Positions 1-8,525 of a stretch of 64,000 bases of DNA are shown here, piece after piece (within the stretch, counting starts at the first letter, position 1; each line of letters opens with the position of its first letter). The stretch comes from Psychrobacillus sp044762745 (GTDB lineage Bacteria > Bacillota > Bacilli > Bacillales_A > Planococcaceae), in contig NZ_JBIWEX010000010.1 in assembly GCF_044762745.1 (NCBI RefSeq), positions 1-64,000 on the forward strand. The letters run 5' to 3'. The position numbers and the translations under genes are program-made. Under the pieces are notes generated by a model, which worked only from the letters and a program-made list of their open reading frames with translations, was not told the origin of the DNA and did no database searches.

Positions 1-47
1 GGCGACACGTGCAGCTGACGAATACTAATCGATCGAGGACTTAACCA
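1..47 (+). rRNA. 23S rRNA, 3' end (partial)
   Basis: The first bases match the conserved 3' terminus of bacterial 23S rRNA, including the segment reading GACGAATACTAATCGATCGA and ending near GGACTTAACC. The rest of the gene lies to the left of the window. A 5S gene follows on the same strand. The exact end is uncertain by a few bases. Confidence 0.93.
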
Positions 48-232
48 AATGTATTTATTGTAAAAAATGTCTTTTATCCAGTTTTGAGTGAACAAGCACT
101 CTAATTTGAGGGTTTCAAGACGCAAGCAGTGCTAGGAAACGATTGAGAGAAGGAAGGAGCGTACTCAAGTACGTGACTGACTGAACGAAAGAAGTTGACA
201 ACGCAAAGCGCAGTGTATTGAAAGCCGAACAA
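48..232 (+). other. 23S-5S internal transcribed spacer
   Basis: About 185 bases separate the 23S end from the 5S start. No tRNA is visible. The spacer contains short self-complementary pieces (for example TACT/AGTA around 161-172) that could form processing stems. It should be part of the rRNA precursor and cut out during maturation. Confidence 0.7.
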
Positions 233-349
<117 letters not shown>

Positions 350-356
350 ACTAATA

Positions 357-394
357 AAAAAGTCGTTACCGAAAAATCGGTAACGACTTTTTTT
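357..394 (+). terminator. Rho-independent terminator of the rRNA operon
   Basis: A perfect 16-bp stem (arms 357-372 and 377-392, AAGTCGTTACCGA against TCGGTAACGACTT) closes an AAAA loop and ends in a T run. It lies eight bases after the 5S end. Confidence 0.95.
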
Positions 395-510
395 GTGCTT
401 ATAAAATAAGTATAGAAGCGTTTACTTATAAACGACATTTCACCGGTAATAACGACAATTATCATCAAAAAATAAGTGAAAATGAATTTTGTCTTCATAT
501 TTTGGAATAA

Positions 511-916
511 GATTGTCCAACTATTTGAGGGCGATGTCCAAATTTTATATAAGATTGTCCAGCATTTAGGAAAGATCGTCCAAGTTCTATATGATTGTCC
601 AGCTTTTACGATAGATTGTCCAACTATTTGAGGGAGTTGGACAAGTTTTATATAAGATTGTCCAGCATTTAAGAAAGATCGTCCAGGTCCTATATCATTG
701 TCCAACTTTTACGATAGATTGTCCAACTATTTGAGGGCGATGTCCAAGTTTTATATAAGATTGTCCAGCATTTAAGAAAGATCGTCCAGGTCCTATAAGA
801 TTGTCCAACTATTTGAAGGCGATGTCCAAGTTTTATATAAGATTGTCCAATATTTAAGAAAGATCGTCCAAGTTCTATAGGTATGTCCAACTTTCGTGCG
901 AGATTGTCCAACTTTG
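511..916. repeat. Hierarchical GTCCA tandem array, 21-bp phased
   Basis: GTCCA starts at 515, 536, 557, 578, 597, 618, 660, 681, 700, 721, 742, 763, 784, 803, 824, 845, 866, 885 and 906. Steps are 21 bp with a 19-bp step closing each group, making a 103-bp higher-order repeat (515, 618, 721). The third group lacks one unit (721 to 803 is 82 bp), then 103 bp resumes (803 to 906). At about 636-643 the expected TGTCCA is replaced by its reverse complement TGGACA. Units share GAT(T)GTCCA followed by an AT-rich filler. The minus-strand open frames here are repeat translations, not genes. Confidence 0.93.
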
Positions 917-1048
917 GATAAAATGAAAGTCTAAAATTTATTATCGGCAGGTCAAACAAAATCGTAAATCGTACGGTTCTGCGGAATAATCTTACGGCAC
1001 AAGAAAAATACTAATAATAAACCAAAAAACCCCCGTAAAGGAGGATTC

Positions 1049-1408
1049 TTAACTAGAAATTTCACTCATTAACGCGTGGGTGTTACCTTCTGTGTCTTTG
1101 AAAAATGCCATCCAAGTTTCAGTTTCACCCATCTTAGCTACCATATGTGGTTCGTCTATAAATGTTGCTCCTGCGCCTTTCATTCGATCTACCTCTGTCT
1201 GTAGATCATTTACTTTGAAATAGATCACAGAGCTTTTATGGTCGAACTCTTCTTTTTCTGGTCTACTCAATAATAATCTTGTATCTTCGCATTGGAAAAA
1301 GGCTAGTCCGGTCGTTTCGAATAACAATGGTAACCCTATTACTTTTTGATAAAACTCGACTGCGCGATCCACGTTTTCTACATTTACTGCAATTTGTCCT
1401 ATCTTCAT
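1049..1408 (-). CDS. VOC family (glyoxalase/bleomycin resistance-like) protein
   Basis: A 119-residue protein with the beta-alpha-beta-beta-beta fold of the vicinal oxygen chelate superfamily. The start MKIGQIAVNVENVDRAVEFY is the usual first half, and FKDTEGNTHALM near the C-terminus is the usual metal-side strand. Members are dioxygenases, isomerases, glutathione transferases or drug-binding proteins, so no substrate can be given. The ATG has GGAGG eight bases upstream. It stands alone, divergent from the GntR operon and just beyond the GTCCA array. Cytoplasmic. Confidence 0.85.
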   Translation of the reverse strand: MKIGQIAVNVENVDRAVEFYQKVIGLPLLFETTGLAFFQCEDTRLLLSRPEKEEFDHKSSVIYFKVNDLQTEVDRMKGAGATFIDEPHMVAKMGETETWMAFFKDTEGNTHALMSEISS

Positions 1409-1506
1409 CTATATAACCTCCATCTCTCTAATACAATTTCTCTATAAATCAGAAAAATCCTTTATTTTGAATGCTAAGTATAAATATTAGATGTTCTTTC
1501 AATTAG

Positions 1507-1527
1507 CCACATTCACAATGAATGTGG
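1507..1527. other. Hairpin between divergent genes
   Basis: CCACATTC (1507-1514) and GAATGTGG (1520-1527) form a perfect 8-bp stem with a five-base loop. It sits between the VOC gene and the GntR operon. The following T-rich stretch on the plus strand is weak, so its role is unknown. Confidence 0.5.
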
Positions 1528-1555
1528 TGTTTTGTTGTCGATAATAAATGTTAAC

Positions 1556-1603
1556 TAGACTTTTCAGATTTTTTATTATATACTACATTACAACACTAAT
1601 GTA
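1556..1603 (+). promoter_or_regulatory. Promoter and putative GntR operator
   Basis: A sigma-A-like promoter reads TAGACT (1556-1561), a 17-bp spacer, then TATACT (1579-1584). An inverted repeat TACATTA-N6-TAATGTA (1584-1603) directly follows the -10 box and overlaps the expected start site. This placement suggests autorepression by the GntR protein encoded 30 bp downstream. The promoter and palindrome are seen; the regulator assignment is inference. Confidence 0.6.
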
Positions 1604-1632
1604 CTGACTTTGAAGAAAGGAGAGTTGCCACT

Positions 1633-2007
1633 TTGAATTTAAATACAAATAGCACTATACCCATTTACATTCAAATTGCGGAATGGATAGAGAATGAAAT
1701 ACTTGCCGATCATTTTCAAAGCGACGAAAAGGTACATTCACAATACCAACTAGCAGATCTATTTAACATTAACCCAGCTACTGCTGCAAAAGGATTAACG
1801 ATACTCGTAGAAGAAAAAATTCTGTATAAGAAAAGAGGATTAGGCATGTTCGTAGCGTTAGAAGCGAAAAACATGATTCTTGAGAAGCGACGAAACGAAA
1901 CATTAACACGCATGGCAATGGAGCTTGTTTTAGAAGCAAAGCGGCTTTCTGTGACAGAAGAAGAACTGATTCAACTAATAAAGAAATGCGAGGGGGAACA
2001 AAAGTGA
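1633..2007 (+). CDS. GntR family transcriptional regulator, YtrA-type
   Basis: A 124-residue protein with an N-terminal winged helix (residues 8-75) containing the GntR core around SQYQLADLFNINPATAAKGL. It has only a short helical tail (about 80-120) instead of a large ligand domain, as in the YtrA subfamily, which usually represses an adjacent ABC transporter operon. The TTG start has AAAGGAG about ten bases upstream. Its stop overlaps the next start in GTGA (2004-2007), so it is translationally coupled to the ATPase gene. Confidence 0.9.
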   Translation: MNLNTNSTIPIYIQIAEWIENEILADHFQSDEKVHSQYQLADLFNINPATAAKGLTILVEEKILYKKRGLGMFVALEAKNMILEKRRNETLTRMAMELVLEAKRLSVTEEELIQLIKKCEGEQK

Positions 2008-2882
2008 CGGTTATTGATTGTCAAAATCTAAAAAAACGTTATAAGAGAATGAATGCACTCGAAGATATTACTTTTCAATTGGAAGGTCAAAAAATTACTG
2101 GTTTAATTGGACGTAATGGTGCCGGAAAAACGACATTGCTAAAAATATTGGCTGGTTTTATTCGAGAAAGTTCTGGAGATGTTAAAGTATTTTCAAACAA
2201 GCCATTTAATAATCTGCGTGTATCAGCGAATAGTATATTAGTAGACGATCAAATGAGCTTTCCAGATTCTTTAACGCTAGCAGATATATTAGAGACAGCA
2301 CCGGATTTTTATAAAAGATGGGATTCGGAGCTTGCGACTAACCTTTTTCGATATTTTAGATTGAATCCAAAACAATTGCATTCAAGATTATCTAAAGGTA
2401 ATAGGGCAACGTTTAATATGATCTTTGGATTGTCGACTAGATGCGAGTTGACGATGTTTGATGAGCCAACAAATGGAATGGATGAAGCGGTTCGATCGGA
2501 TTTTTACCGGGCTCTACTGAAAGATTATATAGCGCATCCACGTTCCATCTTGATTTCGAGCCATCATTTAGCGGAAATGGAGCATTTGCTAGAGGATATA
2601 TTACTGATTAACAAAGGGATGGTTGTTTTTCATCAATCATTGGAGGAAGTAAAAGAGTATGCAGTTGCATTTCAAGGGCCAAGTGGTTTAATAGAAAAGT
2701 TGACTGCTGAGAAAGAAATTCTTCATACGAAGCAATTGGATAGTCAGCGGAAGTATGTAGTGATTAGAAAGGAAAACGTGCCTTTAATAGAGGGAGTTAC
2801 GATTCATCCAGTGTCTGCTAGTGATGTGTGCATGTATGTGACGAGTGATAGGAAAGGGGGAATCGATGATGTTTTTAAGTAA
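2004..2882 (+). CDS. ABC transporter ATP-binding protein (YtrB-like)
   Basis: A 292-residue nucleotide-binding subunit. It shows Walker A GRNGAGKTT (residues 36-44), a degenerate signature LSKGN, Walker B LTMFDEPTNGMD and an H-loop histidine in ISSHH. The signature departs from the classical LSGGQ, which is usual in this GntR-associated group. GTG 2004 is preferred over ATG 1986 because GAGGGGG lies eight bases before it and it overlaps the preceding stop. It probably works with the two membrane proteins that follow. The transported substrate is unknown; relatives respond to cell-wall antibiotics. Confidence 0.88.
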   Translation: MTVIDCQNLKKRYKRMNALEDITFQLEGQKITGLIGRNGAGKTTLLKILAGFIRESSGDVKVFSNKPFNNLRVSANSILVDDQMSFPDSLTLADILETAPDFYKRWDSELATNLFRYFRLNPKQLHSRLSKGNRATFNMIFGLSTRCELTMFDEPTNGMDEAVRSDFYRALLKDYIAHPRSILISSHHLAEMEHLLEDILLINKGMVVFHQSLEEVKEYAVAFQGPSGLIEKLTAEKEILHTKQLDSQRKYVVIRKENVPLIEGVTIHPVSASDVCMYVTSDRKGGIDDVFK

Positions 2883-3600
2883 TAGTACATTGGGAGAAGT
2901 AGTTAAGACACAAGTGAAATTTAAGATGAATGCATATTTGGGTACTCTCGTATCTTTAGTTGTTGTACAGTTACTTGGACTAGTATTTTCGATGAATGGT
3001 ACAGGTTCCATGAGTACAGAGGTTAACAATACGGCAATTCAAGTCGTTAAAGTTTCAACGGATACTGTTTTTATATTTGTAGCGATTTGGGCGCTGTTTA
3101 TTGGGAATGTCATTACCACAAAGGGTTATCGAAATAGCAACTTTTCGTTTGTTATAAATAGTGTAAGCAATAATTTATCAAATATTATTGTACTTATTAT
3201 AATGAGTGTATTTGCTGGTATAACAACCTTTTTATCCAATTATATTTTACGTATCGTGCTTCCTCTTTTTAACAATGTTGATTATGTGAGGAGTGCAAGC
3301 ATTTTAGATGAACCGCTTAGTTCGATTGCCAATGTGGGTTTATTGATATGTTTAATCCTAATGATTTCTGCAGGAGGATACTTATGGGGAACCCTCGTTT
3401 ATATGCATAAGGCATTTATGTTTCTGTTAATCGTTTTAATCATTGCAACACCCACAACGAAGACTGGTCAAATGATTCTTCAATTCATATTTGTTGATAA
3501 TGGGTCCTTGTTATTTTTGATCGTCAAATTAATTGGTGTATCCATTGTTTTATTTGTACTAGCAATTATTTGTTCGAATCGATCGGAGGTCAGACGATGA
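2869..3600 (+). CDS. ABC transporter-associated membrane protein
   Basis: About 243 residues, very hydrophobic, with roughly six membrane spans, starting after a short segment ending VKTQVKFKMNAYLG. No enzyme motif is visible. Its position after the ATPase, with overlapping ends, makes it the likely permease subunit. ATG 2866 and ATG 2869 are both possible after AAAGGGGG (2853-2860); 2869 has the better spacing. The gene ends in an ATGA overlap with the next one. Confidence 0.72.
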   Translation: MFLSNSTLGEVVKTQVKFKMNAYLGTLVSLVVVQLLGLVFSMNGTGSMSTEVNNTAIQVVKVSTDTVFIFVAIWALFIGNVITTKGYRNSNFSFVINSVSNNLSNIIVLIIMSVFAGITTFLSNYILRIVLPLFNNVDYVRSASILDEPLSSIANVGLLICLILMISAGGYLWGTLVYMHKAFMFLLIVLIIATPTTKTGQMILQFIFVDNGSLLFLIVKLIGVSIVLFVLAIICSNRSEVRR

Positions 3601-4298
3601 GTAATATTGCAATTTTATCGATTTTACCTTTTCTCGGTATACTTTTTATTACATGGCGTATACTTCGTGTGGCAAAGAGTACATCGAATCGTATTAATTG
3701 GTCGCAGCGATTGAATAAGTGGGTACTTTGTATTTATGTAGGTGTTCTTTTAGTGGCATTAGTTATGTATGAACTTACCTCATCAAACGGGGATGAACTT
3801 TTGGCTCCAAAAGAATACACAATGTTTAATTATGAAAATAAAGTATTTCAGCAAGCATTTGAAAACAATGAGGAAAGTAAATTTAATCCAAAGTTTTTAG
3901 TGGAAGAGTGGACACAAGAATTAGAAGGTGATACATTCGAAATAATTTCAAATGGTTCTAAATTCCCGACTGAAAGATTGAACATCGAATGGACGGATTC
4001 AAAGGAGCAATTGGTGGAAGTCAAAATGTATAAGACACATTCATACATGGATGGTATAAACTTGGGAGAGGAAATGCGGTTATCGACAGTTGAAATAAAT
4101 GACAATCAAATGATATTTACCGCTCCTTCTCCAAAAGAGCTAACATATTATCGTTTTTCCAATGAACTATTGGCCCTTCCAATAGTTGATAGCTTGGATG
4201 CGAGGGAACAAAAACGTGTTATAGGTCACACATATATCTACTTAAAAGTGCCAAAACATATTAATGTGATTGATAAAGATGGATTACAATTTTATTAA
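3597..4298 (+). CDS. Membrane protein of the GntR/ABC operon, unknown function
   Basis: A 233-residue protein with two N-terminal membrane helices (about 5-22 and 40-60) and a roughly 170-residue hydrophilic C-terminal part. I do not recognise the family. ATG 3597 overlaps the previous stop (ATGA) and has GGAGG eight bases upstream. It ends at a bidirectional terminator, so it is the last gene of the four-gene operon. A role as an accessory or sensing subunit of the ABC system is a guess from context. Confidence 0.65.
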   Translation: MSNIAILSILPFLGILFITWRILRVAKSTSNRINWSQRLNKWVLCIYVGVLLVALVMYELTSSNGDELLAPKEYTMFNYENKVFQQAFENNEESKFNPKFLVEEWTQELEGDTFEIISNGSKFPTERLNIEWTDSKEQLVEVKMYKTHSYMDGINLGEEMRLSTVEINDNQMIFTAPSPKELTYYRFSNELLALPIVDSLDAREQKRVIGHTYIYLKVPKHINVIDKDGLQFY

Positions 4299-4300
4299 GC

Positions 4301-4329
4301 AAAAGTGCCTTCTTAAGCGAGGCACTTTT
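4301..4329. terminator. Bidirectional terminator between convergent genes
   Basis: AAAAGTGCCT (4301-4310) and AGGCACTTTT (4320-4329) form a perfect 10-bp stem with a nine-base loop. A on one side and T on the other let it serve both the GntR operon and the monooxygenase gene, whose stop codon lies in the right arm. Confidence 0.85.
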
Positions 4330-5470
4330 ATTTTAGTTTCACATCAAATAAAAACTTCAATCGCCATGATAGCAATTTAGATGGGATCAATGGAAACAAA
4401 AAGTCACGAGTACTAGCAAGTGAACGGGAACGAAGCTGTGCTGCGGCACCGATTTGCCGTGATAAGTTAATGACTTTTGTCGTACGCGCTATACGTTTTT
4501 CCTCGTAATAAGCAAGAGCTTTTTCCACATCATCTAGCTGCTGAAATGCGTTTCCAAGAACAATCGCATCCTCAATTGCTTGTCCAGCACCTTGCCCCAT
4601 ATTGGGGGTAGTTGCATGTGCAGCGTCGCCTAATAACACAATCCGTCCGAATGCGAATTTTCGCAGGGGCTTAATGTCCATAATGTCATGATGGAGAATT
4701 AGGTCAGTTGGCGTTTTACGAATTAGTTCGGATACTTCAACAGGGAAATTTTCAAATAGGTTCGCGATTTCATTCCGTTCAATATGTTGATAAAAAGGAT
4801 CCTTTTCGCGAGCATTAATACATGCAAACCAGTAGACTTGTCCATTTTTCATGGGTGCTATACCAAATCGACCGGTAGAAGACCAAATCTCAGTGGATGT
4901 AAATTCGTCCACATTGCCTTTGTTTTCTGTAATACCACGCCAACAAGTATAGCCAGAATATCGTGGAGCAGAATTTGGTACTAGTTTTTTTCGAATAGAG
5001 GAATGAATACCGTCCGCAGCAATAAGTAGATCTGCCGTCACTTCTGTTTTATCTTCAAAATAAGCGATTACTTTGTCACCAGATTGGTCCACATTCACAC
5101 ATTTTTTATTGTAATAAACCGTGTTTGGTTCTAATGCTTCTAAAAAAGTACGATGTAAATCAGCACGATGAATGGTAATGTTCTCTTGTCCAAATTTTTC
5201 TTTGAGTACGGAGAAGTCAATGGAATTTAGTTTCCGTCCTTTGGCATTTAGAAAAACTTGCGTGTGCAAAACATTTCCATTGGCAAAAACTTTTTCACCG
5301 ACACCAATATTCATAAGGGCTTGCATGGCATTTGAACCAATTCCTATACCCGCCCCGACCGGTTGAAAAGTAGGTGATGTTTCGTACACTTTTACTGAAA
5401 ACCCTTGTTTTTGTAAAGTTACAGCAGCGCAAAGGCCACCAATTCCACCGCCAATAATGATGACGTCCAT
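4328..5470 (-). CDS. FAD-dependent monooxygenase (salicylate hydroxylase-like)
   Basis: A 380-residue flavoprotein hydroxylase. It has the dinucleotide-binding motif VIIIGGGIGGLCAA at the N-terminus, a central DG motif (LLIAADGIHSSIR) and the FAD-binding block GDAAHATTPNMGQGAGQAIED. This family uses NAD(P)H and O2 to hydroxylate aromatic or heterocyclic acids, for example salicylate, 3-hydroxybenzoate or urate. The substrate cannot be set here. Start at 5470 is chosen because MDVIIIGG follows AAGGAAGG; the longer frame begins with CTG. Single gene, convergent with the ABC operon. Confidence 0.85.
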   Translation of the reverse strand: MDVIIIGGGIGGLCAAVTLQKQGFSVKVYETSPTFQPVGAGIGIGSNAMQALMNIGVGEKVFANGNVLHTQVFLNAKGRKLNSIDFSVLKEKFGQENITIHRADLHRTFLEALEPNTVYYNKKCVNVDQSGDKVIAYFEDKTEVTADLLIAADGIHSSIRKKLVPNSAPRYSGYTCWRGITENKGNVDEFTSTEIWSSTGRFGIAPMKNGQVYWFACINAREKDPFYQHIERNEIANLFENFPVEVSELIRKTPTDLILHHDIMDIKPLRKFAFGRIVLLGDAAHATTPNMGQGAGQAIEDAIVLGNAFQQLDDVEKALAYYEEKRIARTTKVINLSRQIGAAAQLRSRSLASTRDFLFPLIPSKLLSWRLKFLFDVKLK

Positions 5471-5561
5471 TATAATCAGCACCTTCCTTATCCATAGTTT
5501 ATCAAATTAATAAGAATATTTGTGTTATGCTAATATAAAATCAATAATTGGGGGAATTATT

Positions 5562-6554
5562 GTGATAGAACTTGTTACGTATGATGAGAAATATCGAATT
5601 GCATTAGAAGATTATCCACTAACAGAAGAACAATTAGGATTTACTGGGCATCCTCTTGAACTTCTAGAACGCTGTACTAACATAGCAACATACACTCCTA
5701 TTATTATATTGGAAGAAGAACAAGTTGCAGGATTTTTTGTGCTAGACACGGGTGCTGATAAATTCCATTACACAGATCACCCTGAAAGTATTTTACTCCG
5801 AGGATACTCGATTCATCCAGCATATCAAGGCCGAGGAATTGCAAAAATATCGTTGGCTCTTATTTCACCCTATGTAAAAGAAAATTTTCCTCAGATTAAT
5901 CAAATCGTACTAGGTGTTAATGAAGCGAACAAAGCAGCACAATCCCTCTATATAAAAGCTGGATTCATAGATGTAGGGAAACGATTCACTGGAAGATCGG
6001 GTGTACAGATTGCTATGTGTTTGAAGTTAAATAAATTAATAATTCGACAAGCACTCCCTGGAGATGAACAAGGTATTGTAGATGTGTGTGTTACTGCTCA
6101 GTGGAATACATATAAAGATTTGTACACTACGGAATACATAGAAAGAATCATTGAGAAGTACTATACAACAGTACGAATTCAAGATGAAATAAGATTTACA
6201 AGTTGCGAGTGGAACGGATATTATGTTGCAGTACTAAACGATCAAATTGTCGGGGCAATAGGTGGAGGAGTCGACGAAGAAGGTATAGCAGAAATATACG
6301 TACTTTATTTAGATCCTGAAAAACGTGGACAAGGTATTGGCACTAAGTTACTCAACTATTTTACGGAAATTCAACGTATACAATACAAAGCAAAAGAACA
6401 ATGGGTGTCTGTTGCAAAAGGAAATAATCTCGGTATTCCTTTTTATGAAGCGCGGGGCTTCATCTTTCAAATGGAAGAACAGGCTTATGAAAGTACCGCG
6501 GAAGACAATGTTAGTTCATTGCGTTTCAAACGAATGATGAAATCTCCCTGTTAA
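5562..6554 (+). CDS. Tandem GNAT N-acetyltransferase
   Basis: A 330-residue protein with two GNAT domains. The first (about 1-160) has the acetyl-CoA motif region HPAYQGRGIAKISL; the second (about 165-325) has LDPEKRGQGIGTKLLNYF. Both keep the Q/R-x-x-G-x-G/A signature, so both may bind acetyl-CoA. GTG 5562 is chosen because GGGG lies seven bases upstream and the protein then begins directly at the fold. Acceptor unknown. Monocistronic. Confidence 0.85.
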   Translation: MIELVTYDEKYRIALEDYPLTEEQLGFTGHPLELLERCTNIATYTPIIILEEEQVAGFFVLDTGADKFHYTDHPESILLRGYSIHPAYQGRGIAKISLALISPYVKENFPQINQIVLGVNEANKAAQSLYIKAGFIDVGKRFTGRSGVQIAMCLKLNKLIIRQALPGDEQGIVDVCVTAQWNTYKDLYTTEYIERIIEKYYTTVRIQDEIRFTSCEWNGYYVAVLNDQIVGAIGGGVDEEGIAEIYVLYLDPEKRGQGIGTKLLNYFTEIQRIQYKAKEQWVSVAKGNNLGIPFYEARGFIFQMEEQAYESTAEDNVSSLRFKRMMKSPC

Positions 6555-6766
6555 AGGGTGATTATTCATTCAATTTATAAAAACATCATCGTTTGGATTA
6601 GACGTTCCGCGTCCATCCGTATTATTCGTAATAAAATATAGTGATTCTCCATTTTAATTTGATAAGTATTATTAATGTAAGACGATAAATACTATTGAAT
6701 TTACTTATAGAACGTAGAGGGGTATGCTGAATTTACATATAGTACGAATGGAAAGAAGGCTTTACG

Positions 6767-7501
6767 ATGGAATTCATTCTCTTTTTTATAGTCGGAGTTG
6801 TCGGCAATGTTGTTGGCACGTTAGTAGGAGGCGGGGGACTCATTAGCTTACCAACGATGTTACTTATGGGATTACCTGTACACTCTGCGATTGGTGCGAA
6901 TAAAGTATCCAATACGATTAGTTCGTTAACTAGTTTTCTCGTTATTTTCAAACAGAAAGAAGTTTCCGGCAAGGAAGCATCGGCAGTCATCGTATTTTGC
7001 TTAGGCGGAGGTATTTTAGGTGGATTGATCGCCTCTTTTTTAAGTGGACAAATGCTAACGATTATTGCAATTCTTTTACTTAGCTTTGCATTTGTTACGT
7101 CTTTCATGGGTAGTGGGAACTTTGATGGGACGGAGTCGTTTCGCGTCAACAGAAAAATAGGTCCAGCCCTACTCGGGATTGGTATGTATGATGGCATGTT
7201 TGGTCCTGGGAGCAGCACTCTAGCAATGTATCTGTATGCTAGTCAAAAAATAGCTTATATCCGAGCGGTAGGTTTAGCAAGAATTGGCGTTTTCGCAAGT
7301 TGCTTTGGGGCATCTATTACGTATATATCAACCGGTAAAATCATTTGGCCACTTACCATTGCATTGATGATGGGGGCGATAGTGGGTGCCCAGTTAGGAG
7401 TGCGATTAGCACGCAAGCTAAAATCAGAGCATATTAAGCCGCTACTTAGAGTGGTGACGGTGCTATTGATCGTGCAAATCGTGATGGATTATTTGAAATA
7501 A
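6767..7501 (+). CDS. TauE/SafE family membrane transporter
   Basis: A 244-residue polytopic protein with about seven to eight membrane segments. The N-terminal GGGGLISLPTMLLMGLPVHS and the second-half GMYDGMFGPGSSTLAMYLY are the paired repeats of TauE/SafE (DUF81) permeases. Members export sulfite, sulfoacetate or other organic anions. The next gene, a 2-hydroxyacid dehydrogenase, begins 18 bases later and is probably cotranscribed, which may point to an organic-acid substrate. That link is inference. Confidence 0.88.
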   Translation: MEFILFFIVGVVGNVVGTLVGGGGLISLPTMLLMGLPVHSAIGANKVSNTISSLTSFLVIFKQKEVSGKEASAVIVFCLGGGILGGLIASFLSGQMLTIIAILLLSFAFVTSFMGSGNFDGTESFRVNRKIGPALLGIGMYDGMFGPGSSTLAMYLYASQKIAYIRAVGLARIGVFASCFGASITYISTGKIIWPLTIALMMGAIVGAQLGVRLARKLKSEHIKPLLRVVTVLLIVQIVMDYLK

Positions 7502-7519
7502 TTAGGAGGGAATCATTTG

Positions 7520-8479
7520 ATGAAACTTCGTTGTGCAATATTAGATGATTATCAAAATGTAGCACTAGAGATGGTTGACTGGTCTAATATCTTGGATAAG
7601 GTCGAAGTAAAATCTTTTCAAAATCATTTCGAAAATGAAATGCAGCTAATCGAAGCAATTATCGATTTTGAGATAGTTGTCATTATGCGGGAAAGAACAC
7701 CCTTTACTGCATCATTATATGAGAAACTCCCAAACCTAAAATTACTCATCACATCTGGCATGAGAAATGCATCAATAGACCTTGCCGCGGCTACAAACAA
7801 TGGAGTAATTGTTTGTGGTACTGCGAGCATGTCCGAACCACCAACAGAGTTAACTTGGGCTCTTCTATTGAATCTCGCTCGGAAGGTTACGAGAGAAAAC
7901 AATGAGCTTCGAAACAATGGACCATGGCAAAGTACAGTTGGGGCTGATCTATATGGTAAACGTCTTGGAATATTAGGACTTGGTAAAATCGGAAGTCGTA
8001 TGGCAGTAATAGCGCAGGCATTTGGCATGGAAGTTATCGCGTGGAGCCAAAACTTAACGAAAGAACAAGCAGACAAATTTGGCGTACGATTAGCAACATC
8101 TAAAGAAGAATTATTGGAATCGAGCGACTTTGTTTCTATTCATCTTGTACTAAGCGAAAGAACGCATGGACTAATTGGAATAAAAGAATTGCAGCTTATG
8201 AAAACTTCTGCTTATTTAATCAATACATCACGTGCTGCCATTGTTGATCAAGATGCGCTAATAGAAGCAGTAAGTAAAAGATGGATAGCAGGTGCAGGGA
8301 TAGATGTGTTTGAAATGGAACCTCTTCCGGAGAATAATCCATTCCGTACGCTACCAAACGTACTGGCTACACCACATCTAGGCTATGTAAGCAAGCGAAA
8401 TTACAACACTTATTTTAAGGAAGCAGTAGAGGATATTCAAGCATTTCTTGATGGGGCAGTTATACGACAGATCAATTAA
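7520..8479 (+). CDS. D-2-hydroxyacid dehydrogenase family protein
   Basis: A 319-residue NAD(P)-dependent oxidoreductase. The cofactor-binding loop is GKRLGILGLGKIGSRMA (about 147-163). The substrate-binding Arg and catalytic Glu/His region follow as NTSRAAIVDQDAL and TPHLGYVS. Family members reduce 2-ketoacids to D-2-hydroxyacids or act on phosphoglycerate-like substrates. ATG 7520 is preferred over the TTG three bases earlier because AGGAGGG (7503-7509) is better spaced. It follows the TauE permease and ends at a hairpin. Confidence 0.87.
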   Translation: MKLRCAILDDYQNVALEMVDWSNILDKVEVKSFQNHFENEMQLIEAIIDFEIVVIMRERTPFTASLYEKLPNLKLLITSGMRNASIDLAAATNNGVIVCGTASMSEPPTELTWALLLNLARKVTRENNELRNNGPWQSTVGADLYGKRLGILGLGKIGSRMAVIAQAFGMEVIAWSQNLTKEQADKFGVRLATSKEELLESSDFVSIHLVLSERTHGLIGIKELQLMKTSAYLINTSRAAIVDQDALIEAVSKRWIAGAGIDVFEMEPLPENNPFRTLPNVLATPHLGYVSKRNYNTYFKEAVEDIQAFLDGAVIRQIN

Positions 8480-8483
8480 AAAA

Positions 8484-8513
8484 GGAGCTCCTAACAAAAT
8501 AGTTAGGAACTCC
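8484..8513 (-). terminator. Terminator of the M28 peptidase gene
   Basis: Arms 8484-8495 (GGAGCTCCTAAC) and 8502-8513 (GTTAGGAACTCC) pair around a six-base loop. The T run is on the minus strand (TTTTTT complement at 8478-8483), so it mainly serves the leftward peptidase gene. It may also slow plus-strand transcripts. Confidence 0.8.
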
Positions 8514-8525
8514 ACTTCTATTAAA

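Noticed and set aside
48..232. tRNA gene in the rRNA spacer
   Set aside because: No cloverleaf with a T-loop (GGTTCRA) or CCA-proximal acceptor stem could be made.
511..916. CRISPR array
   Set aside because: The unit is only 21 bp, the filler between cores is itself repeated every 103 bp, and there are no cas genes, so there are no unique spacers.
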